Assembly: GCA_026785645.1 (NCBI GenBank)
Contig: JAJAZM010000021.1
Location: forward strand, 1 to 13,970
Origin: Sphingomonas bacterium
GTDB taxonomy: Bacteria; Pseudomonadota; Alphaproteobacteria; Sphingomonadales; Sphingomonadaceae
Length of the DNA stretch: 13,970 nt
Direction of reading: 5' to 3'
In this document: piece after piece, positions 1 through 6,583 of the stretch
Layout: every line of letters begins with the position of its first letter
How positions within the stretch are numbered: the first letter of the stretch is position 1
Position numbers and translations under genes: made by a program
The notes under the pieces: generated by a model
The model's input: only the letters and a program-made list of their open reading frames with translations
The model's database searches: none
Told to the model about the DNA's origin: nothing

Positions 1-551
1 ACATCGACCTTCGACCAGTCGATGTCATAAGCGAACACCGCGCTGGTCGCGTCGGCGAAGCTGAGGCCCGCGCGGTCGGCGGCGATCCAGTCGGCATTCG
101 GCACGCGGACACCGGAGGTGGTGCCATTCCAGGTGAACAGCACGTCGCTGTTCCAGTCGACCGTCGCCAGATCGGGAAGCGTTCCATAATCGGCGCGGAT
201 CACAATCGGGTCGAGCTTCAACTGCTTGACTGCATCGGTCACCCAGCCCTCGCCGAAACTCTCCCACGCCAGCGCGGTGACGGGGCGAGCCCCGAGCATC
301 GCCCACATCGCCATTTCATAGGCGCCGGTATCCGACCCGGCGACGATCGCGATACGGTGGCTGTCGGGCAGGCCCAGCGTCTCGCGCATCAGGTCGATTG
401 CCAGCTTGAGCCGCGCCTTGCCAAGGCCGCTGCGATGCGATCGGCCGAGCACTTGCGTGTCGAGTTTGTCGGGAGCCCAGCCCGGCGGCTTGGCGCAGGG
501 TCCGGACGAAAAATACGGGTGCGCCGGGCGCACGGTCGGCTTGTCACTCAT
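1..551 (-). CDS. serC: Phosphoserine aminotransferase SerC (N-terminal part; gene runs off the left edge)
   Basis: This PLP-dependent enzyme converts 3-phosphohydroxypyruvate and glutamate to phosphoserine and 2-oxoglutarate in cytosolic serine synthesis. The window holds the first 183 residues. Visible marks are the opening FSSGPCAKP (residues 14-22), the GRSHRSG loop (36-42), WNGTTSG (141-147) and FADATSA (165-171), whose Asp should contact the PLP pyridine nitrogen. The PLP-binding lysine would lie just past the window edge. The short SSGPCAKPPGW opening fits the alphaproteobacterial/Methanosarcina-type SerC rather than the E. coli type. The ATG at 551-549 is preceded by a strong Shine-Dalgarno AAGGAGAG, which itself sits in a hairpin (see the leader entry). 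In alphaproteobacteria serA often follows serC, but that part is outside the window. Family assignment is confident. Confidence 0.9.
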   Translation of the reverse strand, partial: MSDKPTVRPAHPYFSSGPCAKPPGWAPDKLDTQVLGRSHRSGLGKARLKLAIDLMRETLGLPDSHRIAIVAGSDTGAYEMAMWAMLGARPVTALAWESFGEGWVTDAVKQLKLDPIVIRADYGTLPDLATVDWNSDVLFTWNGTTSGVRVPNADWIAADRAGLSFADATSAVFAYDIDWSKVD

Positions 552-556
552 CGGAA

Positions 557-603
557 CTCTCCTTGCAGAGAGCCAAATCCTTCTCGCAAAGCCAATCCTT
601 TGC
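557..603 (-). promoter_or_regulatory. serC leader: two tandem hairpins, the second hiding the Shine-Dalgarno
   Basis: Read as serC mRNA, hairpin 1 is GCAAAG (603-598), loop GAUUGG, CUUUGC (591-586), a perfect 6-bp stem. Hairpin 2 is CUCUC (572-568), loop UGCAAG, GAGAG (561-557), whose 3' arm and loop contain the Shine-Dalgarno AAGGAGAG. The 3' arm of hairpin 1 could instead pair with GCAAGG (566-561, one G-U pair), so the two folds compete. A conserved serC leader motif has been described in alphaproteobacteria (Rfam 'serC'). Whether this is that motif cannot be settled by eye. Confidence 0.45.
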
Positions 604-886
604 ACAAGAAGCATGCGCCGCGTTGGGACGGCGTGGCCCGCCGCCGCAGGTACAGCGTTTCGCTCGACGAACAAGCGCCAAGCGAATATTTCGCTCTTGC
701 TTGCCTCACCAAATTATCAACCTTGAGGAGATTCGACCGGCGATATTCCGCCGAATTGAGGCTTAGCGGGAGGCTCCCGCCTCACACAAAAGCGTCCCAT
801 CTCCTAATCCACAGCAACAAGAATATTCGTTTCGTCCCAGTGTCGAAGCGGTTCGTCCTTAACGCGGGAACAAGAGGTTGAATTGC

Positions 887-894
887 TTAACCAT
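887..894 (+). promoter_or_regulatory. Candidate CtrA half-site TTAACCAT
   Basis: TTAACCAT matches the CtrA half-site described in Caulobacter, and another TTAAC lies upstream at 859-863. No full TTAA-N7-TTAA site is present. The box is about 150 bases upstream of a LytM/M23 cell-wall peptidase gene, a class often tied to the cell cycle. An 8-base AT-rich match can occur by chance. Confidence 0.25.
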
Positions 895-912
895 TCGGGG
901 ACAAGTTTCGGC

Positions 913-944
913 TCCAGCCAAACGTGGGCAAACGTGCGGCTGGA
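913..944 (+). repeat. Inverted repeat TCCAGCC/GGCTGGA enclosing two CAAACGTG copies
   Basis: TCCAGCC (913-919) and GGCTGGA (938-944) are perfect inverted arms of 7 bp. CAAACGTG occurs at 919-926 and again at 929-936, exactly one helical turn (10 bp) apart. It could be a regulator site on DNA or a leader stem-loop in the peptidase transcript. The sequence alone does not decide. Confidence 0.4.
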
Positions 945-952
945 ATATGGGG

Positions 953-971
953 CGGGGAAGCTCCGGTTTTT
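953..971 (+). terminator. Weak terminator-like hairpin with T5, in the M23 peptidase leader
   Basis: CGGGG (953-957) pairs with CTCCG (961-965) including one G-U pair, with a 3-base loop, followed one base later by TTTTT (967-971). The stem is short for an intrinsic terminator. It lies 70 bases upstream of the peptidase start and no gene on this strand ends nearby, so if real it would act as an attenuator rather than an operon end. Confidence 0.25.
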
Positions 972-1041
972 GATGATTTCAAAGCGCCGCGCGGGGCTTG
1001 CCTTCGCGTGACGCACGAATGAATTTTGGAGCGACGATCCT

Positions 1042-1998
1042 ATGACCATTTTGTCGACAGCCCCGGGCGCGTTGTTTCGCGGTCGTGATTTGTTCGTCCA
1101 TGACGGTCGCCAGCTCCGCCGCCTCCGACTGTCGAGCAATCTCCAATTGCTGTTTGCCATTGCCCTTGGCCTGTTGATCGCTTTCTCGACCTTCTCGCTG
1201 GTGCGCTTCCTGTCCCCGTCGGCCGCACCAACCGTGGTTGCCGCCGTATCCGACGACATGGCGCGCCTTGCCGCGATGACCGAGCAAAAGATCAAGATCA
1301 TTGAAGAACGCCAGCAACTGCTCGCCTCGATGCTCGCCGGCCATGACGTCGACCCCGCCATCCTGCGCCAGATCGCGACCACCAACGCGGCGGCCCAGCT
1401 CGGCCAGGGCGGCCCTTACGAACCGGTCAAGGCCAACAGCGATTCGACCTTCAAGCAACTTTTCTCGAGCTGGAAAAAGCTCGACAATCTCCAGATCGGC
1501 GCGATCGCCGTGCCGTCCGAGAAGCCGGTCCGCATGGCCGCCTTCACCTCGGGCTATGGCGTCCGTTCCGACCCGTTCGGTGGCGGCGCGGCGCGCCACA
1601 TGGGGATCGATCTCGCGGGACCGGTCGGCACGCCAATCTATGCCACGGCCGACGGCGTGGTCAGTGCATCGGGCTATAACAATGGCGGTTACGGCAATCT
1701 CATCAAGCTCGATCATGGCCGCGGCGTCGAGACCCGCTACGGCCATTTGTCGGCGATGCTGGTCGTGGCCGGCCAGCGCGTTGCCCGCGGCCAGATGATC
1801 GGCCGCATGGGCTCGACCGGCCGCTCGACCGGCAGCCACCTTCACTATGAAGTGCGGATAGAGGGCAAGGCCGTTAATCCGATCCCGTTCATGAAATCGA
1901 CCGATTATCTCCTCGCCATGCAGAAGAGCGGTGGCGGGATCTCGATGGACGCGCACCAGGTTGCGCTTGGCGGGCCGCAGCCGGCCGCGCGCCGCTAG
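1042..1998 (+). CDS. Membrane-anchored M23 (LytM-type) peptidoglycan endopeptidase
   Basis: The product is 318 residues. A basic cytosolic N-terminus (residues 11-30) precedes one membrane helix at about 34-57, so the rest should be periplasmic. A short helical stretch follows (about 70-98, coiled-coil-like), then a linker and a C-terminal M23/LytM domain (about 165-285). The zinc site is complete: H186 and D190 in HMGID, and H268 in HLH (266-268); H235 (RYGHLS) is the expected catalytic histidine. It is therefore predicted to be an active metallo-endopeptidase cutting peptide cross-links of peptidoglycan, not a degenerate EnvC/NlpD-type activator. The ATG at 1042 has GGAG 10 bases upstream. 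The long leader with hairpins and a TTAACCAT box hints at regulated expression. The exact paralogue (which cell-wall process it serves) cannot be told. Confidence 0.88.
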   Translation: MTILSTAPGALFRGRDLFVHDGRQLRRLRLSSNLQLLFAIALGLLIAFSTFSLVRFLSPSAAPTVVAAVSDDMARLAAMTEQKIKIIEERQQLLASMLAGHDVDPAILRQIATTNAAAQLGQGGPYEPVKANSDSTFKQLFSSWKKLDNLQIGAIAVPSEKPVRMAAFTSGYGVRSDPFGGGAARHMGIDLAGPVGTPIYATADGVVSASGYNNGGYGNLIKLDHGRGVETRYGHLSAMLVVAGQRVARGQMIGRMGSTGRSTGSHLHYEVRIEGKAVNPIPFMKSTDYLLAMQKSGGGISMDAHQVALGGPQPAARR

Positions 1999-2000
1999 CC

Positions 2001-2030
2001 TTGCCGCGTCGGGCCGCGCGCCCTATCTAT
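2001..2030 (+). promoter_or_regulatory. Candidate promoter giving a leaderless erpA mRNA
   Basis: TTGCCG (2001-2006) as -35, a 17-bp spacer and TATCTA (2024-2029) as -10 precede the erpA GTG at 2036 by only 6 bases. There is no Shine-Dalgarno before that GTG. This spacing would put the transcript start at or next to the start codon. The -10 matches the sigma-70 consensus only in its first three bases. Confidence 0.4.
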
Positions 2031-2035
2031 TTGGT

Positions 2036-2362
2036 GTGACCATCCCCGTCTCCCTCACCAATTCCGCTGCGCGCCGAGTCTCGGTAATCGCACAAAAGCT
2101 CGGAAAACCGCCAGTTTTGCGGCTGTCGGTCGATGGCGGCGGGTGCGCCGGCTTCTCCTACAATTTCGCCTTAGGCGACCCCGCGCCACATGATGCTCGC
2201 AGTGTGACCGATGGCGTGACTTTGATCGTCGATCCGGTCAGCCTCGACCTCGTCGCCGGCTCGGCGGTCGACTATGTCGAGGATCTCGGCGGCTCGGCGT
2301 TCAAGGTCACCAACCCCAATGCGGCTTCGGGCTGCGGCTGCGGATCGAGCTTCTCGGTCTAG
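2036..2362 (+). CDS. erpA: Iron-sulfur cluster insertion protein ErpA (A-type carrier)
   Basis: This 108-residue protein belongs to the HesB/IscA/ErpA family, which carries Fe-S clusters to apo-enzymes in the cytosol. The three cluster-binding cysteines are present: C37 in GGGCAGF, and C100 and C102 in the C-terminal GCGCGSSFSV. The stretch DPVSL...VDY (66-80) and VTNPNA (91-96) resemble E. coli ErpA more than IscA or SufA. I chose the GTG at 2036 because the family's N-terminus (IPVSLTNSAARRV) begins there; an upstream ATG in the same frame (1931) would add 35 unrelated residues translated from inside the peptidase gene. No Shine-Dalgarno precedes the GTG, and a promoter-like element ends 6 bases before it. 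The stop overlaps the start of xthA by one base (TAGTG), suggesting coupled translation. Confidence 0.87.
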   Translation: MTIPVSLTNSAARRVSVIAQKLGKPPVLRLSVDGGGCAGFSYNFALGDPAPHDARSVTDGVTLIVDPVSLDLVAGSAVDYVEDLGGSAFKVTNPNAASGCGCGSSFSV

Positions 2363-3135
2363 TGAAGCTGGTCACCTACAATCTCAACGGGATCCGCGCG
2401 CGGCTCCCGCGATTGCTCGACTATCTCTACCGCGAGAAGCCCGACGTGGTCTGCCTCCAGGAATTGAAATGCGCCGACGAGTCGCTGCCGATCGGGGATA
2501 TCGAGGGTGCTGGCTATCATGCGGTATGGCACGGCCAGAAAGGCTTTAACGGAGTCGCAGTTCTCAGCCGAAGCGGCGAGCCGATCCTTCGCCAAATGGG
2601 GCTTCCCGGCGACATCGACGACAGCCACAGCCGCTACATCGAGGCTGAAGTCGACGGTCTGGTGGTCGCGTCAATCTATTTGCCCAACGGCAATCCGATC
2701 GGCACCGAGAAGTTCGATTACAAGCTGAAATGGATGGAACGATTGCGGTTGCACGCCGCGGACCTGCTCGCCGCCGAACGCTCGACCGTGCTGGCGGGAG
2801 ATTACAACGTCATCCCAGAGGACCGCGATACCTTTTCGCGCCGGGCAATGGCGGGGGATGCACTGTTCCAGCCCGAGAGCCAGGCGGCCTATCGGCAAAT
2901 CGTCAACCAGGGCTGGACCGACGCGCTTCGCGCGCTCCACCCGCAAGAACCCAAGCTGTTCACCTTCTGGGATTACCAGGCGGGGGCTTGGGCTCGCGAC
3001 GCCGGGTTTCGGATCGATCATTTGTTATGCTCGCCGCAGGCCACCGACCGGCTGCAATCGGCCGATGTTCACAAATGGGCGCGGGCTGAGGAGAAAGCCT
3101 CCGACCACGCCCCGGTGTGCATCGAGCTGGCCTAA
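2362..3135 (+). CDS. xthA: Exodeoxyribonuclease III / AP endonuclease (XthA)
   Basis: This 257-residue enzyme of the exonuclease-endonuclease-phosphatase fold cuts DNA at abasic sites and removes 3'-blocking groups in base excision repair. The catalytic set is complete: N7 in TYNLNG, E34 in CLQELK, Y106 and N109 in IYLPNG, D147 and N149 in GDYNV, D219 in RIDHLL, and D248-H249 in ASDHAP. The length is normal for the family. Translation starts at a GTG (2362) whose G is the last base of the erpA stop codon, and the protein opens MKLVTYNLNG as expected, so no earlier start is needed. It is likely expressed from the erpA promoter. Its stop overlaps the convergent GNAT-like gene by 4 bases. Confidence 0.93.
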   Translation: MKLVTYNLNGIRARLPRLLDYLYREKPDVVCLQELKCADESLPIGDIEGAGYHAVWHGQKGFNGVAVLSRSGEPILRQMGLPGDIDDSHSRYIEAEVDGLVVASIYLPNGNPIGTEKFDYKLKWMERLRLHAADLLAAERSTVLAGDYNVIPEDRDTFSRRAMAGDALFQPESQAAYRQIVNQGWTDALRALHPQEPKLFTFWDYQAGAWARDAGFRIDHLLCSPQATDRLQSADVHKWARAEEKASDHAPVCIELA

Positions 3136-4268
3136 AGCGAGCGCTGATAGATTCGGTAGGTGTGGTTGATGTTGGCGCCGGGCAGTTGGGCGATCGACAT
3201 CATCCCCTGATTATCCTCGAGCACCCAGCCGAACTCGCCGGTGTGAACGCCATATTTTTCGACGCAGGCGCGGCGGGTGAATTCGATCAGCATGAACGCC
3301 AGTTGGCCCGCGATCCTGCTGCCCTGATATTTCTTGGTGACCCCCATCAGGGGCACCCGAACGCGGCGGGTGCGCGGCTTGCGCAGGCGCCACAGCAATT
3401 TGGCCCAGCCGAACGGGAACAGGCGGCCGTCGAGGTCGGCGATCATCTCGTTGACGTCGGGGATGGTGATCATGAACGCTGCAGGCTCTCCGTCGACCTC
3501 GGCGATGCGCACCAGATCCTCGTAGATGATCGGCTTCAGTTTCTTGCCGGCATAGGCGATTTCGGCCTCGGTCAGCGGGACATACCCCCAATTGTCCGAC
3601 CAGGCGTCGTTGAGCAGCCCCATGATGATCGCCGCCTCACTGGCGAATTTCGCCTTGTCGACTTCGCGGATCCGGATCCGCGGATTCTTTTCGCCCGCCT
3701 TGATCAGCCGGTCGATCACCGGAACCATGTCGATGCGGATGTCGAGCTCGTACGTGTAGAGATCCTTGGCTTTGGTATAACCGGCGGCCTCGATCCAGCC
3801 GCGATAGGCCGGGAGGTGATGCCCCATCATGACCATCGGCGGCTGGTCGAAACCGTCGACCAGAAGTCCCGGCTCGTCCCAGATCGAAATCGAGATCGGT
3901 CCGAGCGCCTTGGTCATGTGCTGGTCTCGAAGCCATTGCTCGGCGTGCGCGATCAAGGCTGCGGCGGCGGCGCCGTCGAGCGCTTCGAACAGGCCCCATT
4001 GGCCTAGCCCGGGCTCCATATGCACCTGCACCAGATCATCGACCTGGGCACTGATCCGCCCGACGATGCCGCCGTCCCGCGTGGCGAGAAACAGAGCCGC
4101 GCGGCCATGGCCGAACCACGGGTTTTTGCCGGGGTCGAGCAAGGCGTGGACTTCGGCCTTGAGCGGCGGAATCCACGCGGGATCGTCCTTGTAAACTTGC
4201 CATGCAAAATCGACGAACGCCTTGCGGTCATGCTTGCTCGAAACCAAGCGGATGATGATGTCGCTCAT
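3132..4268 (-). CDS. GNAT-like N-acetyltransferase family protein, substrate unknown
   Basis: The product is 378 residues from the ATG at 4268; a TTG 9 bases upstream (4277) is an alternative start, and neither has a strong Shine-Dalgarno. It resembles a conserved alphaproteobacterial family usually labelled N-acetyltransferase (sometimes mislabelled dATP pyrophosphohydrolase). The N-terminal third has a GNAT-like beta hairpin (about 57-72, ALFLATRDGGIVGRI). The C-terminal half carries a possible acetyl-CoA pyrophosphate loop, KKYQGSRIAG (about 312-321), followed by a helix and the strand FGWVLEDN (346-353). It therefore looks like two GNAT-type halves. No membrane helix is seen. It converges on xthA with a 4-base overlap and diverges from the desaturase, so it is probably transcribed alone. 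No substrate can be proposed. Confidence 0.7.
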   Translation of the reverse strand: MSDIIIRLVSSKHDRKAFVDFAWQVYKDDPAWIPPLKAEVHALLDPGKNPWFGHGRAALFLATRDGGIVGRISAQVDDLVQVHMEPGLGQWGLFEALDGAAAAALIAHAEQWLRDQHMTKALGPISISIWDEPGLLVDGFDQPPMVMMGHHLPAYRGWIEAAGYTKAKDLYTYELDIRIDMVPVIDRLIKAGEKNPRIRIREVDKAKFASEAAIIMGLLNDAWSDNWGYVPLTEAEIAYAGKKLKPIIYEDLVRIAEVDGEPAAFMITIPDVNEMIADLDGRLFPFGWAKLLWRLRKPRTRRVRVPLMGVTKKYQGSRIAGQLAFMLIEFTRRACVEKYGVHTGEFGWVLEDNQGMMSIAQLPGANINHTYRIYQRSL

Positions 4269-4372
4269 GGGCGGCAAGGGCTAGCGAACCGGGTGCGGCT
4301 TGTCACCTCGTCGCCCCGGGTCGGCGCGGGTGGCCTTTAATCGCCATCATCATGCCACTATCTCTGTCCAAT

Positions 4373-4383
4373 CCGCTTAGCGG
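4373..4383. promoter_or_regulatory. Perfect palindrome CCGCT-T-AGCGG before the desaturase
   Basis: An 11-base inverted repeat ends 10 bases before the preferred desaturase ATG (4394). It could be a small operator, or a weak hairpin affecting translation. If translation starts at 4352 it lies inside the coding region and may mean nothing. Confidence 0.2.
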
Positions 4384-4393
4384 ACAAAAGCTT

Positions 4394-5485
4394 ATGACCA
4401 GCATGACGCTCACCAAGGACGCCGCCCCGACGGGACAGGCCGATGCGATCGCCCGCCGCGGCGACGACAAGGCGATGCTGCGCGCCGCCGCCGACCTCAC
4501 TCGCGAGCTCAACGCTCCAAGCGCAGCGATATACTGGATCGACATGATCGGATCGGCAGTGGTCGGCTATGCCGCGCTGGCGCTGGCGATCGTCGCCGGA
4601 TCGCTGCCGCTGGCGCTGGTCGCCGGTGCGGTTGCGGTGCTGGCGCTATATCGTGCCGGGCTGTTCATCCACGAGATCACGCATTTGAAGGCAGGGGCCT
4701 TGCCCGGCTTCAAGCTGGCGTGGAATGCGCTGGTCGGGGTGCCGTTGTTCGTGCCATCGTTCATGTACGAAGGCATCCACAACATGCACCATGCCAAGAT
4801 CCGCTATGGCACGGTTGAAGATCCCGAATACCTTCCGCTCGCGCTGATGAAGCCGTGGACGCTGCCGGTGTTCGTGCTGGCATCGTTGTTTGCGCCGGTG
4901 GCGCTGATCTTTCGTTACGCGGTGCTGACCCCGCTGTCGCTGCTGATGCCGCCTCTTCGGACGCTGGTCGTCGGGCGGTTTTCGGGGCTGCAGATCAATC
5001 CGTTGTTCCGCCGGAAACGCCCCGAAGGCGCGTTCGCCCGGCAATGGGCATGGATGGAGGGCGCGGCCAGCCTGTGGGCGATTGCGCTGGTGGCAATGGT
5101 CGCGACCGGGATCATTCCGCTCGGCGCGTTCGTGGTCTTCCTTGCCGTCGCCTCGGGGGTGATGCTGCTCAACCAGTTGCGCACGCTGGTTGCGCATCTG
5201 TGGGAAAATGACGGCGAGACGATGAGCGTCACCCAGCAGTATCTCGACACGGTCAACGTGCCCCCGCCGGGCATCTGGGCCGAATTATGGGCGCCGGTCG
5301 GACTTCGCTATCACGCTTTGCATCATCTGCTGCCGGGCATCCCCTATCATGCGCTGCCAGTGGCACATCGCCGGCTGGCTGCCGAAATGGGGATTGATTC
5401 GGCCTATCACAGCGCCAATCATCGTGGGCTGTGGCCTTTGGTCGCGCGGCTTGCGGTCAGCTCGTGGCGCGGGGCGAAGGCGTAA
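4394..5485 (+). CDS. Membrane fatty acid desaturase family protein (three histidine boxes)
   Basis: The product is 363 residues from the ATG at 4394. The in-frame ATGs at 4352 and 4403 are alternatives, and none has a clear Shine-Dalgarno. The di-iron histidine boxes of the membrane desaturase/hydroxylase superfamily are intact: HEITH (93-97), HNMHH (129-133) and HALHH (307-311), with an extra AHLWEN histidine (268). Hydrophobic segments lie at about 55-90, 115-125, 155-183 and 225-262, as expected for an inner-membrane protein with its active site facing the cytosol. The family uses O2 and an electron donor to place a double bond or hydroxyl in an acyl chain; the donor is not in this window. 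The substrate (phospholipid, sphingolipid or carotenoid) cannot be told from sequence. The gene is divergent from the GNAT-like gene and abuts the lptG stop with no gap. Confidence 0.8.
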   Translation: MTSMTLTKDAAPTGQADAIARRGDDKAMLRAAADLTRELNAPSAAIYWIDMIGSAVVGYAALALAIVAGSLPLALVAGAVAVLALYRAGLFIHEITHLKAGALPGFKLAWNALVGVPLFVPSFMYEGIHNMHHAKIRYGTVEDPEYLPLALMKPWTLPVFVLASLFAPVALIFRYAVLTPLSLLMPPLRTLVVGRFSGLQINPLFRRKRPEGAFARQWAWMEGAASLWAIALVAMVATGIIPLGAFVVFLAVASGVMLLNQLRTLVAHLWENDGETMSVTQQYLDTVNVPPPGIWAELWAPVGLRYHALHHLLPGIPYHALPVAHRRLAAEMGIDSAYHSANHRGLWPLVARLAVSSWRGAKA

Positions 5486-6583
5486 TCATTCCTCGCTCCT
5501 GATCAGCAGGCTTTCGCCGATCAGCAGGAACAAAAAGAAGGGCGCGAAGGCGGCGAGAAATGCCGGGTACGCCCCGACATTGCCGAGCGCGAGACTAAGA
5601 TTGTCGACCACGAAATACGCAAAGCCGAGCGCCATTCCGGCAGCAGCGCGGAGCAGCACCTGGCCCGATCGCGCCAGCCCGAAGGCGGCGAGCGCGGCGA
5701 GCAATGGCATCAGCACCACGGACAGCGGGCCACTCAACTTGTGCCACAGTCCCGAGCGGGCTTCGTCGGTTGCGCGCCCGGCGGCCTCGAGCTCGGTGAT
5801 CGATTGGCGAAGCTCGGTGAAACCGCGTTCGTCGGGCTTGACCTTGGCGAGGGTGAAGCGGTCGGGGGTCACGCCGTCGAGGCCGTAGGACAGGGCTTGC
5901 TGCCGTACCATGTTCATCCCGGCATCGTAGGTGCGCACATTGTCGAACTTCCAGCGCCGACCATCCTGCACCGCGCGCTCGATGTCGACCACGCGCTGAA
6001 GGGTCTGGCCCTGGCGCTCGAAGATCCTGACATTGCGCAGGGTGAGGGTCGCGCCGCGACCGGCAACCTGCCTGGCGCGGACGAAATTGCCATCGACCGT
6101 CAGCCAGACATTGGACAGCACATCGCTCTGTCCCCTGATCGTTTCATAATCATTGTCCGACCAGGCGTTGACCGTCCGCGCCGATTTGACCGCAACGGTC
6201 TCGTTGAACCCGAAGGCGAGCGCTGCAATGCCAAGGCTGGCGAGGATCAGTGGCGCGAGGATCTGGTGCGCCGACAGTCCCGATGCCTTCATCGCCACCA
6301 CTTCGCTATGCTGGCTTAGCCCGGTGAACACGATCAGCGTCCCGAGCAGCACCGAAAACGGCAGGAAGCGCTGGATCAGCAATGGCACGCGAAGGCTGAC
6401 GTAGCGCCATAATTCGGCTTCGCCATTGCCTTCGACGCGCAGGATCTTGCCCGACTCGCCGAGCAGGTCGAGCGCCATCAGCACCAGCACCAGCAGCACC
6501 AGCACCGCCGCGCTGCGGGTCAAGAACAGCTTAATCAGATAGAGCGAGATCTGGCGCGAGGGGAGGAAATCGAAATTGCTCAT
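5486..6583 (-). CDS. lptG: LPS export ABC transporter permease LptG
   Basis: This 365-residue inner-membrane protein is one of the two YjgP/YjgQ-family permeases of the LptB2FG complex, which extracts LPS from the inner membrane and passes it to LptC/LptA. N-terminal membrane helices lie near 18-40, 60-80 and 97-122. A periplasmic beta-jellyroll region (about 135-260) follows, then C-terminal helices (about 285-360) ending IGESLLIRSEE. The region after the first helix (QRFLPFSVLLGTL..., then GLSQHSEVVAMKASG at about 90-104) is the conserved coupling segment that meets LptB. Translation starts at the ATG 6583-6581, which shares an ATGA overlap with the lptF stop. A longer in-frame extension into lptF exists but has no family resemblance. 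It abuts the convergent desaturase gene exactly. Confidence 0.9.
   Translation of the reverse strand: MSNFDFLPSRQISLYLIKLFLTRSAAVLVLLVLVLMALDLLGESGKILRVEGNGEAELWRYVSLRVPLLIQRFLPFSVLLGTLIVFTGLSQHSEVVAMKASGLSAHQILAPLILASLGIAALAFGFNETVAVKSARTVNAWSDNDYETIRGQSDVLSNVWLTVDGNFVRARQVAGRGATLTLRNVRIFERQGQTLQRVVDIERAVQDGRRWKFDNVRTYDAGMNMVRQQALSYGLDGVTPDRFTLAKVKPDERGFTELRQSITELEAAGRATDEARSGLWHKLSGPLSVVLMPLLAALAAFGLARSGQVLLRAAAGMALGFAYFVVDNLSLALGNVGAYPAFLAAFAPFFLFLLIGESLLIRSEE

Larger units (their letters stand above)
552..1041. other. 490-base divergent intergenic region between serC and the M23 peptidase gene
   Basis: No convincing gene is seen here; the open frames crossing it lack start signals and family resemblance. 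It contains, left to right: the serC leader hairpins (557-603); a 6-bp-stem, 3-base-loop hairpin GCGGGA/TCCCGC at 766-780 without a T-run; a more A/T-rich stretch around 785-900 with a TTAACCAT box at 887-894; a stem-loop enclosing two CAAACGTG copies (913-944); a small hairpin followed by five T (953-971); and another imperfect hairpin near 982-1000. The region presumably holds the promoters of both flanking genes, but no clear -35/-10 pair stood out. Confidence 0.6.

Noticed and set aside
766..780. GCGGGA/TCCCGC hairpin considered as a transcription terminator
   Set aside because: It has a strong short stem but no T-run on either strand and lies between two divergent genes, where a terminator is not expected.
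357..881. Plus-strand open frame running from antisense of serC into the intergenic region
   Set aside because: The start lies inside serC on the opposite strand, there is no ribosome site, and the product is low-complexity Arg/Ser-rich.
979..1956. Long minus-strand open frame (325 codons) opposite the M23 peptidase
   Set aside because: The plus strand encodes a clear M23 protein with all zinc ligands over the same span. The antisense product is His/Arg/Ala-rich with no recognisable family, as expected of a GC-rich shadow frame.
1931..2362. Longer ErpA starting at the ATG 1931
   Set aside because: The extra 35 residues are Arg/Ala-rich, are translated from the other frame of the peptidase gene and do not resemble ErpA N-termini. 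The GTG at 2036 gives the normal family length.
3117..4007. Plus-strand open frame of 296 codons opposite the GNAT-like gene
   Set aside because: The minus-strand protein has a coherent conserved C-terminus and GNAT-like motifs. The plus frame has no family likeness and would begin inside the end of xthA.
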